Translations under genes and position numbers: made by a program
Shown here: positions 8,010 through 16,356 of the stretch, one piece after another
How the letters are laid out: each line of letters opens with the position of its first letter
Position numbering within the stretch: the first letter of the stretch is position 1
NCBI RefSeq assembly: GCF_009708005.2
Contig: NZ_CP052757.1
Span: forward strand, 2,356,001-2,420,000
Length of the DNA: 64,000 nt
Direction of reading: 5' to 3'
From: Cellulosimicrobium protaetiae
Lineage (GTDB): Bacteria; Actinomycetota; Actinomycetes; Actinomycetales; Cellulomonadaceae
Notes under the pieces: model-generated
Databases searched by the model: none
What the model was told of the DNA's origin: nothing
What the model saw: the letters and a program-made list of their open reading frames with translations, nothing else

Positions 8010-8609
8010 TCATGCAGCGAGGCGAGACGACTTCTCGACGAGCTCCGCGGCCTGGACGAGAAACGCGGCGAACTCGCGTGCGTCCGCGGCAGCGTCGCCG
8101 CTTGCCTCGCCGCCGAGCGTCTCGTTGTACAGGTCGATCTGAATCCCGATCGGGTCCGACGTGACGTTGCCGGCGCGGTCCATTGCCTGGAACTGCTCGA
8201 TCTCGATGCCGCCGCCGTCCGGCCAGCCGATGCGGTGCGAGACGATGCGGTTCCAGCCGTCGCCGCCGTCGGAGGACCACCCGTTGTCGGTGGTGGCCCA
8301 CGCGGGGCGAGGAACGCCGATCGAAGGTGCGGTGGTGGTGCTGGACATGGTGGTGCTCCTCTCGTTGGTGCCGCCGTCGTTGGCGGTGATCTCAGGCTGC
8401 TGCGGCGCGTCGGCCACGGGAAGGTGCTCGATGATGTCGAGCACGTGAGGGGATTTCAGCCATGCGTCGTCGCCGTCCCACGAGACCGGGACCATGCCTG
8501 GGTACTCCGCGAGCAGGTCCGTCTCCACGGCCGTGTAGTCGACCGTCCCCGTGCGCCCGTTGTCGGTACGTCGGACGCGTGTCCCGGGCGCGAACGTCGC
8601 GGCGCTCAC
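8010..8609 (-). CDS. Hypothetical acidic protein, possibly two translation starts
   Basis: A 199-residue protein starting with a GTG that overlaps the stop of the upstream gene as GTGA, so the two are probably coupled. The N-terminal part (FAPGTRVRRTDNGRTGTVDY) looks like a small beta-barrel such as those of KOW/SH3-like folds. The C-terminal part has a WNRIVSHRIGW strand and a helical end. An in-frame ATG at 8348 (start of MSSTTTAPS) has its own GAGAGGAG ribosome site eight bases upstream, so a shorter 112-residue product may also be made. No family is recognised. Confidence 0.55.
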   Translation of the reverse strand: MSAATFAPGTRVRRTDNGRTGTVDYTAVETDLLAEYPGMVPVSWDGDDAWLKSPHVLDIIEHLPVADAPQQPEITANDGGTNERSTTMSSTTTAPSIGVPRPAWATTDNGWSSDGGDGWNRIVSHRIGWPDGGGIEIEQFQAMDRAGNVTSDPIGIQIDLYNETLGGEASGDAAADAREFAAFLVQAAELVEKSSRLAA

Positions 8610-8821
8610 TGGACGCGCTCCGGGTACGTCAGGTGCGTTGTCACGACGGGCGTGATCCCCGGCGTCCACTTCACGTCGCACCTGGCCGTGCCGAGGGCGT
8701 CAGTGCCGCACGACATGCACGACGACTCGATCACGAGACCGAGCGCCGGCGAGCTGAGGATGAGCGTCCCGTCCGCGGGTGCTCCGCACGAGCACCGGGG
8801 ATCGGTAGGGTTGTGCCTCAC
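8606..8821 (-). CDS. Small cysteine-rich protein
   Basis: A 71-residue protein with RCSCG near the N-terminus and SSCMSCG in the middle, plus a later RCD, which would suit a zinc ribbon. The GTG at 8821 is preceded by GAGAGG at eight bases. A second GTG at 8830 in the same frame lacks a ribosome site. It is upstream of, and overlapping with, the 8010-8609 gene, and the two form a likely operon at the tRNA-Asn end of the accessory patch. Confidence 0.5.
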   Translation of the reverse strand: MRHNPTDPRCSCGAPADGTLILSSPALGLVIESSCMSCGTDALGTARCDVKWTPGITPVVTTHLTYPERVQ

Positions 8822-8920
8822 GGTCTGCACCTCTCACTAGGTGCCCGACCGAGGGCCAGGTTCGCGGTTGCCGCCGCTGCCTGGCCCGACCTGTCTGCGG
8901 TCGGGCTCTGGGGGAGGCCA

Positions 8921-8938
8921 GTTGCCAACACGTTGCCA
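8921..8938 (+). repeat. Tandem GTTGCCA repeats near tRNA-Asn
   Basis: GTTGCCA at 8921-8927 and again at 8932-8938, 11 bp apart, about 60 bp from the 3' end of tRNA-Asn. Short tandem direct repeats of this kind often mark the arm-binding sites of a tyrosine integrase at a tRNA attachment site. No integrase gene is present, so this is only suggestive. Confidence 0.3.
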
Positions 8939-8950
8939 TGCGCAACGCGA

Positions 8951-8990
8951 AAGGCCCCTGACCCGGGTTACTTCCCAGGTCAGGGGCCTT
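8951..8990 (-). terminator. Terminator of tRNA-Asn
   Basis: A 13-bp perfect stem (8951-8963 with 8978-8990). On the minus strand the stem is followed by TTTCGCG. It lies ten bases beyond the 3' end of tRNA-Asn. Confidence 0.8.
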
Positions 8991-8999
8991 CTCTACGTG

Positions 9000-9072
<73 letters not shown>

Positions 9073-9127
9073 TCGTTCGTGGCTTCCGCGGTCTTCACCG
9101 TGGCGGCCGGGGAAAACTCTAGCAGGC

Positions 9128-9643
9128 TCAGAGGGGTAGTCCGGACGCCGAGCGGACCCGGCCCTCCGCCGCGTCGACGCGGCCCGCGACCTCCGGGTCG
9201 TCGAGGTCGACGCCCGGGTCGGCGACGACCTGCGAGAAGAGCTCGCCGTCGCCGTCCCGGCGCACGGCGACCCGGGCGGTGAGCCCTGCGGCGAACGTCA
9301 CGGTCTCCGAGAGCACGACCGACGACTGGACGCGTTCGCGCAGCGTCTGGGCGAGCGACGACCGGCGCGGGTCGGCGAGCCGCAGGACCAGGGGAGCCGC
9401 GCCGTCGACCCACGAGACCGTGATCGCCGCTGTCTCGGGCGCGTACCCCGCCCGGTCCACGTCCGACCACGGGCGTCGCGCGACCGTCCCGCCCGCGGCG
9501 TCGCTCGTGAGGAGCTCGGTGCGTGTCGCGACGGCCCACGAGCCGTCGGTCAGCTCGGCCGAGGCGAGCACGCGGTCGTCCGCCGGGACGTCGAGAGCGC
9601 GGCGCACGGAGTCGGGCAGGCTGGGACGGCGGAACCAGGACAC
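9128..9643 (-). CDS. Conserved hypothetical protein
   Basis: A 171-residue soluble protein with alternating short beta strands (VLASAELTDGSWAVATR, AAITVSWVDGAAPLVLRL). No signal peptide, membrane helix or catalytic motif is seen. Proteins of this size with a WFRRP start are common in Cellulomonadaceae-like genomes, but I cannot name a function. The GTG at 9643 is chosen because TACGGT lies seven bases upstream. It also has GTGGGGGA directly in front, and another GTG at 9652 would add three residues. It sits between two tRNA genes. Confidence 0.6.
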   Translation of the reverse strand: MSWFRRPSLPDSVRRALDVPADDRVLASAELTDGSWAVATRTELLTSDAAGGTVARRPWSDVDRAGYAPETAAITVSWVDGAAPLVLRLADPRRSSLAQTLRERVQSSVVLSETVTFAAGLTARVAVRRDGDGELFSQVVADPGVDLDDPEVAGRVDAAEGRVRSASGLPL

Positions 9644-9702
9644 GTCCCCCACCGTAGCGGCTCCGGCTCCGCGTACCGGACGAGCGGTATGCTCGCCCGC
9701 GC

Positions 9703-9779
9703 GCCCCGTTAGCTCAGCTGGTCAGAGCAGGAGACTCATAATCTCTCGGTCGCGGGTTCAAGTCCTGCACGGGGCACCA
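9703..9779 (+). tRNA. tRNA with CAT anticodon (Ile2 or elongator Met)
   Basis: A cloverleaf with acceptor GCCCCGT paired with ACGGGGC, anticodon loop CTCATAA and an encoded CCA at 9777-9779. The CAT anticodon can be elongator methionine or isoleucine-2 (lysidine-modified). The variable-loop and T-arm sequence CTCGGTCGCGGG and the acceptor resemble bacterial tRNA-Ile2 more than elongator Met, so Ile2 is favoured but not proven. It is not an initiator, because the anticodon stem lacks the three G-C pairs. Confidence 0.9.
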
Positions 9780-9838
9780 ACCGGACGACGGTCGGCGCTG
9801 CGGATGCGGTGTGCCCGTCGCACGGGTGTCATGACGAC

Positions 9839-10198
9839 ATGACGATCCGGATCAAGCGCGTCTACGAGCCGGCCGACGAGGGTGACGGGTTCCGCGTGCT
9901 CGTCGACCGGCTGTGGCCGCGCGGCGAGACCAAGGAGAAGGCGCGCGTGGACCTCTGGCTCAAGGAGGTCGCGCCGTCCACGGAGCTGCGCCGCTGGTTC
10001 CACCACGAGGAGAGGCTGTTCGACGACTTCGCCGAGCGGTACCGGGCCGAGCTCGACGCGAACGGCGAGGCGGTGGGAGAGCTGCGGGCCGTCGTCGGGC
10101 GGCATCCCGTCGTGACGCTCCTGTTCGGGGCGAAGGACGAGCAGCACAACCAGGCGGTCGTGCTGCGCGACTACCTGGCCGCGACCGCCTCGTCCTGA
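9839..10198 (+). CDS. DUF488 family protein (YeaO-like)
   Basis: A 119-residue protein of the YeaO branch of DUF488. The family fingerprint is clear: IRIKRVYEPADEGDGFRVLV, then DRLWPRG, KEKARVDLWLKEVAPS and TLLFGAKD. The biochemical role of the family is unsettled. ATG at 9839 is chosen because homologues begin at this strand; an ATG at 9831 is out of frame. Its last 28 bp overlap the 3' end of the convergent acyltransferase gene. Confidence 0.88.
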   Translation: MTIRIKRVYEPADEGDGFRVLVDRLWPRGETKEKARVDLWLKEVAPSTELRRWFHHEERLFDDFAERYRAELDANGEAVGELRAVVGRHPVVTLLFGAKDEQHNQAVVLRDYLAATASS

Positions 10199-11283
10199 CG
10201 AGCGAGGGCCCGCCGGCCCGGTGGTCCCGGGTCGCGCCGCAGGTCGCGGTCGAGCGCACGGCGCAGGCGTGGGCCGAGCGGGCGCTCGACCGCACGGTGG
10301 ATCGCCCACGCGAGCGCGAGGCACGCGACGGCGGCCACGGCGAGCGTCGCCGCGCGCGACAGGTACGGGTGCACGGACTCGATCACCCAGCGCCCCCACG
10401 ACGAGTGCACGAGGTAGAGCGGGTACGTCAGGGCGCCGAGCGCGGTGAGCCAGCCCCAGGAGATCCGGGCGAGCGGGGTGAGGGTCGCGGCCGCGACGAC
10501 GGCGAAGCAGAGGACGATCGCGACCCACCAGACGGCGGGGGAGACGACGACGTCGGTGCTGTTCTCGACGCGGGCAGCCTGGATCCGGCCCGAGACGGCG
10601 GCCGCGAGCACGACGTCGAGGGCGAGCGCGAGCCAGAGGACGGGCGAGCGGCGGTCCCGGGTGAGCAGGTAGAGCACCATCCCGCCGGCGAAGAGCGGTG
10701 CGTCGGGCGCGACGAGCACCGTCGCGACGAGCTCGGAGCCGGTCTGGGTGGCGATCGCGCCCGCGACGGGCCACAGCACGACGAACGCCACCACCCGGGC
10801 CCGGGTGAGCCCGACCGCGACGAGGAGCCCGACGAGGACGTAGAACCGCAGCTCCGACCAGAGCGTCCAGTAGACGGCCTCGAGGTCGGGTATCCCGAAC
10901 GCGCGCTGGACCATGGTGAGGTTGGCCGCCGCCTGCGGGAGGTCGACGTCGCGCCGGCCCGGGATCACGAGGACGAGCAGGACGAGCGTGAGGATCACGG
11001 CGGCCCAGTAGGCAGGGAACAGCCGACCGGCGCGCGAGGCGACGAAGCCGCGCACGTCGCGACCCCACGCCGTCATGAGGATGACGAAGCCGCTGACCAC
11101 GAAGAAGAGCTGGACGCCGAACGAGCCGTAGGCGGCGACGCCCTGCGCGCCGGGCAGGGAGTCGCTCGTCCGCTCGCCCCACGCGTGGTGGTTGACGGCG
11201 ACGAAGTGGTAGACGAGCACCGCTGCTGCGGCGGCGAACCGGAGTCCGTCGAGGACGGCGAGGCGCGGGGTCGTCGAGGGCAT
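10171..11283 (-). CDS. Acyltransferase family 3 membrane protein
   Basis: A 370-residue integral membrane acyltransferase of the OafA/YrhL/NodX type, which transfers acyl groups to cell-surface sugars or glycolipids. The start shows the family pattern [17 protein letters not shown] with the conserved histidine, followed by [11 protein letters not shown] and [11 protein letters not shown]. About ten hydrophobic helices follow and the protein ends in an Arg-rich tail. There is no SGNH esterase domain attached, unlike OafA. The ATG at 11283 fits homologues; the frame stays open far upstream without coding character. The acceptor is unknown. Confidence 0.88.
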   Translation of the reverse strand: MPSTTPRLAVLDGLRFAAAAAVLVYHFVAVNHHAWGERTSDSLPGAQGVAAYGSFGVQLFFVVSGFVILMTAWGRDVRGFVASRAGRLFPAYWAAVILTLVLLVLVIPGRRDVDLPQAAANLTMVQRAFGIPDLEAVYWTLWSELRFYVLVGLLVAVGLTRARVVAFVVLWPVAGAIATQTGSELVATVLVAPDAPLFAGGMVLYLLTRDRRSPVLWLALALDVVLAAAVSGRIQAARVENSTDVVVSPAVWWVAIVLCFAVVAAATLTPLARISWGWLTALGALTYPLYLVHSSWGRWVIESVHPYLSRAATLAVAAVACLALAWAIHRAVERPLGPRLRRALDRDLRRDPGPPGRRALARQDEAVAAR

Positions 11284-11424
11284 CCGGGGCACGTTACCAA
11301 ACCGTGATCTGGTCGACCTGGGGGTGCCGTTCGGCGTGCGTGCGGGGCGCAGGGCTGCCACCGTGTCCGGGCCGGAGAACCCGGCGACGCTGGGGGCGGC
11401 GTCTCGACGACCCGAGGAGGTCCT

Positions 11425-12231
11425 GTGGCACCGAGCATCAGCTCGACCGGCAAGGCGGCAGCACGAGGAGCACGAGGCAGCAGGACGCTCGAGCTGCTGG
11501 CCCGCGCGGGATACGCCGTCAGCGGTCTGCTCCACCTCGTCGTCGGGGTCCTCGCCGTGCAGGTGGCGACCGGATCGACGTCGAGCGAGCAGGCGGACCA
11601 GACCGGCGCGCTCACCGCCATCGCGCAGACGCCGGGCGGGACCGTCCTGCTCTGGTTCGCGGTCGTGGCGTTCGCCGCGCTCGCGCTGTGGCAGCTCACG
11701 GTGGCGCTGAGCGGTGCGGCCGAGACGTCCGACCGGCTCAAGGCCGCCGGCAAGGCGGTCCTGTACCTCGCGCTCGGCGTGCTCGCCGTGCAGGTCGTGA
11801 ACGGGTCCGCGGGTGGCTCCGGCCAGGAGGAGGGCATGACGGCGACCCTCATGCAGAAGCCGGGCGGTGTGCTCCTCGTGGGTGCCGTCGGCGTCGGGAT
11901 CGTCGCCGCCGGCGTCTACCACGTGGTCAAGGGCTGGCGGAAGAAGTTCCTCGAGGACCTGAAGGGCGGCACGGGCGGTCACGTGGGGCGCGCCGTCGTG
12001 ACGCTGGGCCGGGTGGGCTACGTCGCCAAGGGCGTCGCGCTCGGGGTGCTCGGCGCGCTCTTCGTCGTGGCCGCCGTGCAGCACGACCCGGAGCAGGCGG
12101 GCGGGCTCGACGCCGCGTTCGCGACCCTCGCCGCCCAGCCGTTCGGCGCGGTGCTGCTCGTCGCGATCGGGCTCGGGTTCGCCGCGTACGGGCTCTACTC
12201 CTTCGCCCGCGCCCGGTACGCCCGCATGTGA
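11425..12231 (+). CDS. DUF1206 membrane protein
   Basis: A 268-residue protein made of three similar two-helix units, as in the DUF1206 family. Each unit begins with an [18 protein letters not shown] or RVGYVAKG type turn and includes a glycine-rich second helix ([27 protein letters not shown]). It is therefore an internally triplicated six-helix inner-membrane protein of unknown function, typical of actinobacteria. The GTG at 11425 has GAGGAGG at a good distance. A strong hairpin follows the stop. Confidence 0.9.
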   Translation: MAPSISSTGKAAARGARGSRTLELLARAGYAVSGLLHLVVGVLAVQVATGSTSSEQADQTGALTAIAQTPGGTVLLWFAVVAFAALALWQLTVALSGAAETSDRLKAAGKAVLYLALGVLAVQVVNGSAGGSGQEEGMTATLMQKPGGVLLVGAVGVGIVAAGVYHVVKGWRKKFLEDLKGGTGGHVGRAVVTLGRVGYVAKGVALGVLGALFVVAAVQHDPEQAGGLDAAFATLAAQPFGAVLLVAIGLGFAAYGLYSFARARYARM

Positions 12232-12237
12232 CGCGGT

Positions 12238-12274
12238 GGGCAGGCGCGCCGGCCAGGGAGCCGGCCGCCTGCCC
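12238..12274 (+). terminator. GC-rich hairpin terminator after DUF1206
   Basis: GGGCAGGCG (12238-12246) pairs with CGCCTGCCC (12266-12274), with an inner GCCGGC/GCCGGC stem. No T-run follows. It begins six bases after the stop codon. Confidence 0.6.
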
Positions 12275-12299
12275 TCGCGCGCATGGAAGAATGGCGGCC

Positions 12300-12785
12300 A
12301 TGGCGATGAGAGAGATCCGGACCATCCCGGACCCCGTGCTCCGCACCCCCTGCGACGAGATCACCACCATCGACGACCGCGTGCGCTCGCTCGTGGCAGA
12401 CCTCGTCGAGACCGTCGACCACGAGGGACGCGCGGGCCTCGCCGCCAACCAGATCGGCGTCAACCTCCGGGCGTTCTCCTGGAACATCGACGACGAGATC
12501 GGGTACGTGCTCAACCCGCGCATCGTCGAGCTCTCCGACGACTACCAGGACGGCGACGAGGGCTGCCTCTCGGTCCCCAACCTCTGGTACCCGACGCGCC
12601 GCGCCTGGTACGCGCGCGTCGTGGGGACGGACCTCGACGGCAACGAGGTCGTCGTCGAGGGCACCGAGCTCATGGCCCGCTGCCTCCAGCACGAGTGCGA
12701 CCACCTGGACGGCATGCTCTACCTCGACCGTCTCGACCGCTCCGTGCGCAAGAAGGCGATGCGGGAGCTGCGCGCCCACCTGTGA
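12300..12785 (+). CDS. def: Peptide deformylase
   Basis: A 161-residue metalloenzyme that removes the formyl group from the N-terminal methionine of new proteins. All three motifs are present: [16 protein letters not shown] with metal ligand C89, and QHECDH with H131, E132 and H135. Start choice is among ATGs at 12291, 12300 and 12306; 12300 is preferred because AAGAAT lies seven bases upstream in a leaderless layout. It works with methionine aminopeptidase, encoded in this window at 56516. Confidence 0.96.
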   Translation: MAMREIRTIPDPVLRTPCDEITTIDDRVRSLVADLVETVDHEGRAGLAANQIGVNLRAFSWNIDDEIGYVLNPRIVELSDDYQDGDEGCLSVPNLWYPTRRAWYARVVGTDLDGNEVVVEGTELMARCLQHECDHLDGMLYLDRLDRSVRKKAMRELRAHL

Positions 12786-12956
12786 CGACGCGCGTCGTCC
12801 GACCGCGGCCGGGCGCGCCCGGCGAATCTCTCGCGCGAACGCGCGATGTCGTGCAAGATGGGCACGAGACACGCCGCGACGTACCTGTGACGTGCTGTGA
12901 CACCACCCTCGGTGAGGACGTTGGGGAAGACGCAACCTCGACCTAGGGAGGCAGAC

Positions 12957-13457
12957 ATGGCCGGTGCCATCACCCGCGGTGTTCTTTACGTGCACTCAGC
13001 ACCCCGTGCTCTGTGCCCGCACATGGAGTGGGCCGCGGGCAACGTCCTCGGTGTGCGCGTCTCGCTCGACTGGACCGAGCAGCCCGCCGCGCGCGGCCTC
13101 TACCGGGCCGAGCACTCCTGGCAGGGCCCGCAGGGGACGGGCGCCAAGCTCGCCTCCGCGCTGCGCGGCTGGTCCCACCTGCGCTACGAGGTGACCGAGG
13201 AGCCCAGCCACGGCGTCGACGGCGGCCGCTGGTCCCACACCCCTGACCTCGGCATCTTCTACGCCCAGACCGACGTGCACGGCAACATCGTCGTCCCCGA
13301 GGACCGCATCCGCGCCGCCCTGGACCAGGTGAGCGAGCCGTGGGCCATGCGCGACGCGCTGCACCTCGCGCTCGGCAAGGCGTGGGACGACGAGCTCGAG
13401 CCGTTCCGCTACGCCGGGGCCGGCGCACCCGTGCGCTGGCTGCACCGGGTCGGCTGA
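12957..13457 (+). CDS. DUF3145 family protein
   Basis: A 166-residue soluble protein of the actinobacteria-specific DUF3145 family. Typical features are the start TRGVLYVHSAPRALCPHMEW, the central WSHLRYEVTEEPS and the ending VRWLHRVG. The family is often found next to the fatty-acid synthesis genes, and here it converges on fabF, but no activity is known. The ATG has AGGGAGG at a suitable distance. It is closed by the long hairpin at 13532. Confidence 0.9.
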   Translation: MAGAITRGVLYVHSAPRALCPHMEWAAGNVLGVRVSLDWTEQPAARGLYRAEHSWQGPQGTGAKLASALRGWSHLRYEVTEEPSHGVDGGRWSHTPDLGIFYAQTDVHGNIVVPEDRIRAALDQVSEPWAMRDALHLALGKAWDDELEPFRYAGAGAPVRWLHRVG

Positions 13458-13531
13458 CCGGGCGGTCCGACGGCGCGGCCCAGCCCCTGCGCCTCACCGG
13501 CACGGCCGACCCGGGTCGGCCGCGAGCGGCA

Positions 13532-13567
13532 CGAAGGCCGCCTCCTCGTACGAGGAGGCGGCCTTCG
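13532..13567. terminator. Perfect palindromic terminator between DUF3145 and fabF
   Basis: A 17-bp arm (13532-13548) faces its exact complement (13551-13567) across TA. It serves both convergent transcription units. Confidence 0.85.
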
Positions 13568-13593
13568 CCGTCATGGGTGGTGCTGCGCCGCGG

Positions 13594-14838
13594 TCAGACG
13601 CTCGCGACCGCGAGGGCCACGTTGTGGCCGCCGAAGCCGAACGAGTTGTTCACCGCGACGATGTCGCCCGCGGGCAGCGGGGCCGGGGTGTCGCGCACGA
13701 GCGGGACCTGGAGCTCGGGGTCCGGGTTCGCGACGTTGATCGTCGGGGGAGCGATGCGCTCGGCGACCGCCTTGATCGTGAAGATCGACTCGAGAGCGCC
13801 CGCGCCGCCGAGGAGGTGACCGGTCATCGACTTGGTGGCCGAGAGGAGCACGTGGTCGGTGTCGGAGCCCAGGAGAGAGCGGATCGACCGGGTCTCGGTG
13901 AGGTCGCCCACCTTGGTCGAGGTCGCGTGCGCGTTGACGTGCACGACGTCGCGGCCCGTCACCCCGGCCTCCTCGATCGCCCGGCGCATCGCGGCGACCT
14001 GCCCGCGGCCGTCCGGGTCCGGGGACGTGATGTGGTACGCGTCCGCGGACAGGCCGACGCCGGCTAGCCGCGCGTACACGCGGGCGCCGCGCGCGGCGGC
14101 GTGCTCGGCGCTCTCCAGGACGACGACGCCCGAGCCCTCGCCGATGACGAAGCCGTCGCGGTCGACGTCGTAGGGGCGTGAGGCGCCCTGCGGGTCGTCG
14201 TTGCGCAGCGAGAGCGTGCGCGACGCGGCGAAGGCCGCGATCGGCATGGGGTGGATCGTCGCCTCGGTCCCGCCCGCGACGACGATGTCCGCGCGGCCCG
14301 CGCGGATCATGTCGACGCCGTAGCCGATCGCCTCGGCGCCGGACGCGCAGGCCGAGACGAGCGCGTGGGCTCCGGCGCGGGCGCCGAGCTCGAGCGACAC
14401 GTACGCGGTGGGGGAGTTGGGCATGAGCATGGGCACGGTCATCGGCAGCATGCGGCGCGCGCCGCGCTCGCGCAGCGTGTCCCAGCCGTCGAGCGTGGTC
14501 CAGATACCGCCGATCCCGGACGACACGACGGTGCCGAGCCGGTCGCCGTCGACCTCGGGGCTGCCCGCGTCGGCCCACGCCTCGCGCGCCGCGATGATGG
14601 CGTACTGCGTCGAGGGGTCCATGCGCTTGATCTCGGGTCGCGCCAGGACCTCGGCGGGGTCCACCTTGAGGGTCGCGGCGAACGTCACCGGGATCTCGTA
14701 GCGCTCCGCCCAGTCGTTCTCGAGGGTGCGTGCGCCGGACTCGCCGGCGAGCGCCGCGGCCCAGGTCGAGGGCACGTCGCCGCCGAGCGGCGTGGTGGCG
14801 CCGAGGCCGGTGACGACGACTTCAGTAGCGGCGGACAT
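13594..14838 (-). CDS. fabF: Beta-ketoacyl-ACP synthase II (FabF)
   Basis: A 414-residue condensing enzyme that elongates acyl-ACP with malonyl-ACP in type II fatty-acid synthesis. Catalytic residues are visible: C164 in SACASGAEA, H304 in NAHATST, K336 and H341 in KSMTGHLLGG. The glycine-rich NNSFGFGGHN is near the end. GAGGAGC precedes the ATG. It is the last gene of the minus-strand fasR-fabD-fabH-acpP-fabF cluster, 96 bp after acpP. Confidence 0.97.
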   Translation of the reverse strand: MSAATEVVVTGLGATTPLGGDVPSTWAAALAGESGARTLENDWAERYEIPVTFAATLKVDPAEVLARPEIKRMDPSTQYAIIAAREAWADAGSPEVDGDRLGTVVSSGIGGIWTTLDGWDTLRERGARRMLPMTVPMLMPNSPTAYVSLELGARAGAHALVSACASGAEAIGYGVDMIRAGRADIVVAGGTEATIHPMPIAAFAASRTLSLRNDDPQGASRPYDVDRDGFVIGEGSGVVVLESAEHAAARGARVYARLAGVGLSADAYHITSPDPDGRGQVAAMRRAIEEAGVTGRDVVHVNAHATSTKVGDLTETRSIRSLLGSDTDHVLLSATKSMTGHLLGGAGALESIFTIKAVAERIAPPTINVANPDPELQVPLVRDTPAPLPAGDIVAVNNSFGFGGHNVALAVASV

Positions 14839-14934
14839 GGTGCTCCTCGGGTGGGGTTCTGGGGCGGGAGGACGGGCGGGCCGGCGCGGGTGACGCCGAC
14901 CCGCCCGCAGGCCTGCGAGGCAGGCGGGGCGTGC

Positions 14935-15183
14935 TCAGGCCTGGGCGCCCGTGATGAAGGACACGGCGTCGCCGACCGTCGCGAGGTTCTTGACCTCGTC
15001 GTCCGGGATGCGGACCCCGAACTTGTCCTCGGCGTGCGTGACGATCGTCATCATCGACAGCGAGTCGATGTCGAGGTCGTCGGTGAAGGACTTCTCGAGC
15101 GCGACGGCGTCGGTCGGCAGACCCGTCTCCTCGGCGACGATCTCCGCGAGGCCGGCGAGGACTTCCTGCTCGGTGTAAGCCAT
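14935..15183 (-). CDS. acpP: Acyl carrier protein
   Basis: An 82-residue acidic four-helix carrier. The 4'-phosphopantetheine is attached to S41 in DIDSLSMM. AAGGAGA precedes the ATG. The gene is flanked by fabH and fabF, so it is the ACP of primary fatty-acid synthesis. A hairpin in the fabH-acpP gap may allow acpP to be expressed at a different level from the genes before it. Confidence 0.98.
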   Translation of the reverse strand: MAYTEQEVLAGLAEIVAEETGLPTDAVALEKSFTDDLDIDSLSMMTIVTHAEDKFGVRIPDDEVKNLATVGDAVSFITGAQA

Positions 15184-15275
15184 GGTTTCTCCTTGTCGTG
15201 GGGCCGGCGGCGACCGGTCCCGGTGGCGGTTGCCCGGTGGGTGTCCCGGGCGGTACAGCGATAGACGGTACGTGC

Positions 15276-15333
15276 GACGGACGGGTCCGCCGACGGCGTG
15301 GGGCCTCCCGCAGGGGGAGGGCGGCCGTCCGTC
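15276..15333 (-). terminator. Hairpin between fabH and acpP, possible attenuator
   Basis: GACGGACGG (15276-15284) pairs with CCGTCCGTC (15325-15333), with an inner CCTCCC/GGGAGG stem. It sits within the 165-bp gap between two genes of the same operon, so it may be a partial terminator or an mRNA-stability element. Confidence 0.5.
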
Positions 15334-15348
15334 CAGGGTGATTCTCCC

Positions 15349-16356
15349 CTACGGCAGGACGACCACCTGCGCCGCGTAGACGAGCCCGGCGCCGAAGCCG
15401 ATCTGGAGCGCGAGGTCGCCGGAGCGGACCTGGCCCTCGTCGAGCAGGCGGCGGGTCGCGAGCGGGATCGAGGCGGCCGACGTGTTGCCGGTCTCCGCGA
15501 TGTCGCGGGCGACCGCGACCGTGTCGGGGAGCTGGAGCTGCTTGATCATCTGGTCGATGATGCGCATGTTCGCCTGGTGCGGCACGAACGCGCCGATGTC
15601 GCCGGGGGCGACCCCGGCCTCGGCCATGGCCTTGGCCGCGACGGGCGCCATCTGGAACGCCGCCCACTTGAACACGCTCTGCCCGTCCTGGCGCAGCGTC
15701 GGCCAGCCGAGCGACGGGTCCTCGCGCAGGTCCGACCAGGCGTGCGTCTGGCGGATCGCCTGGGCCTTGCCGCCGTCGGAGCCCCACACCGTGGGGCCGA
15801 TGCCCGGGGTGTCGGACGGCCCGACGATCGCCGCGCCAGCGCCGTCGCCGAGGAGGAACGAGATCGACCGGTCCGTCGGGTCGATGAAGTCGCTCATCTT
15901 CTCGGCGCCGACGACGAGCACGTGCGTCGCGATCCCCGCGCGCACCAGCGCGTCGGCCTGCGCGATCGCGTACGCGTACCCGGCGCACGCGGCGGAGACG
16001 TCGAACGCGGCGGCGGGCGTGGCGCCGATGCGCTCGGCGAGCACCGCGGCGGCCGCGGGCGTCTGGTGGAAGTACGTGACGGTGGAGACGATGACGGCGT
16101 CGATGTCCGCGCCCTGCAGCCCCGCGCGGTCGAGCGCGTCGCGCGCCGCCGCCTCCGAAAGGTCGAGCACGTCGACGTCCGCCCCGGCGCGGCGGCGGGT
16201 CACGATCCCGGTGCGCTGACGGATCCACTCGTCCGACGAGTCGATCGGACCGGCGATGTCGTCGTTCGTGACGACGTTCTCGCCTCGCACACCACCGATC
16301 GCGAGGATCCGCGAGTGCGCCGGGCCGGTGGCCTGGCGCAGCGTCGCGCCGCTCAC
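15349..16356 (-). CDS. fabH: Beta-ketoacyl-ACP synthase III (FabH)
   Basis: A 335-residue initiating condensing enzyme that joins acyl-CoA primers to malonyl-ACP. The Cys-His-Asn triad is visible: C124 in SAACAGYAYA, H260 in VPHQANMRI and N291 in ETGNTSAAS. The GTG start overlaps the fabD stop codon as GTGA, so the two are translationally coupled. In actinobacteria FabH often prefers branched primers, but specificity cannot be read here. Confidence 0.97.
   Translation of the reverse strand: MSGATLRQATGPAHSRILAIGGVRGENVVTNDDIAGPIDSSDEWIRQRTGIVTRRRAGADVDVLDLSEAAARDALDRAGLQGADIDAVIVSTVTYFHQTPAAAAVLAERIGATPAAAFDVSAACAGYAYAIAQADALVRAGIATHVLVVGAEKMSDFIDPTDRSISFLLGDGAGAAIVGPSDTPGIGPTVWGSDGGKAQAIRQTHAWSDLREDPSLGWPTLRQDGQSVFKWAAFQMAPVAAKAMAEAGVAPGDIGAFVPHQANMRIIDQMIKQLQLPDTVAVARDIAETGNTSAASIPLATRRLLDEGQVRSGDLALQIGFGAGLVYAAQVVVLP

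Noticed and set aside
8700-8945. 81-residue minus-strand frame beginning near the GTTGCCA repeats
   Set aside because: Composition is that of a shadow frame (Arg-rich, no domain), and it overlaps the small cysteine-rich gene.
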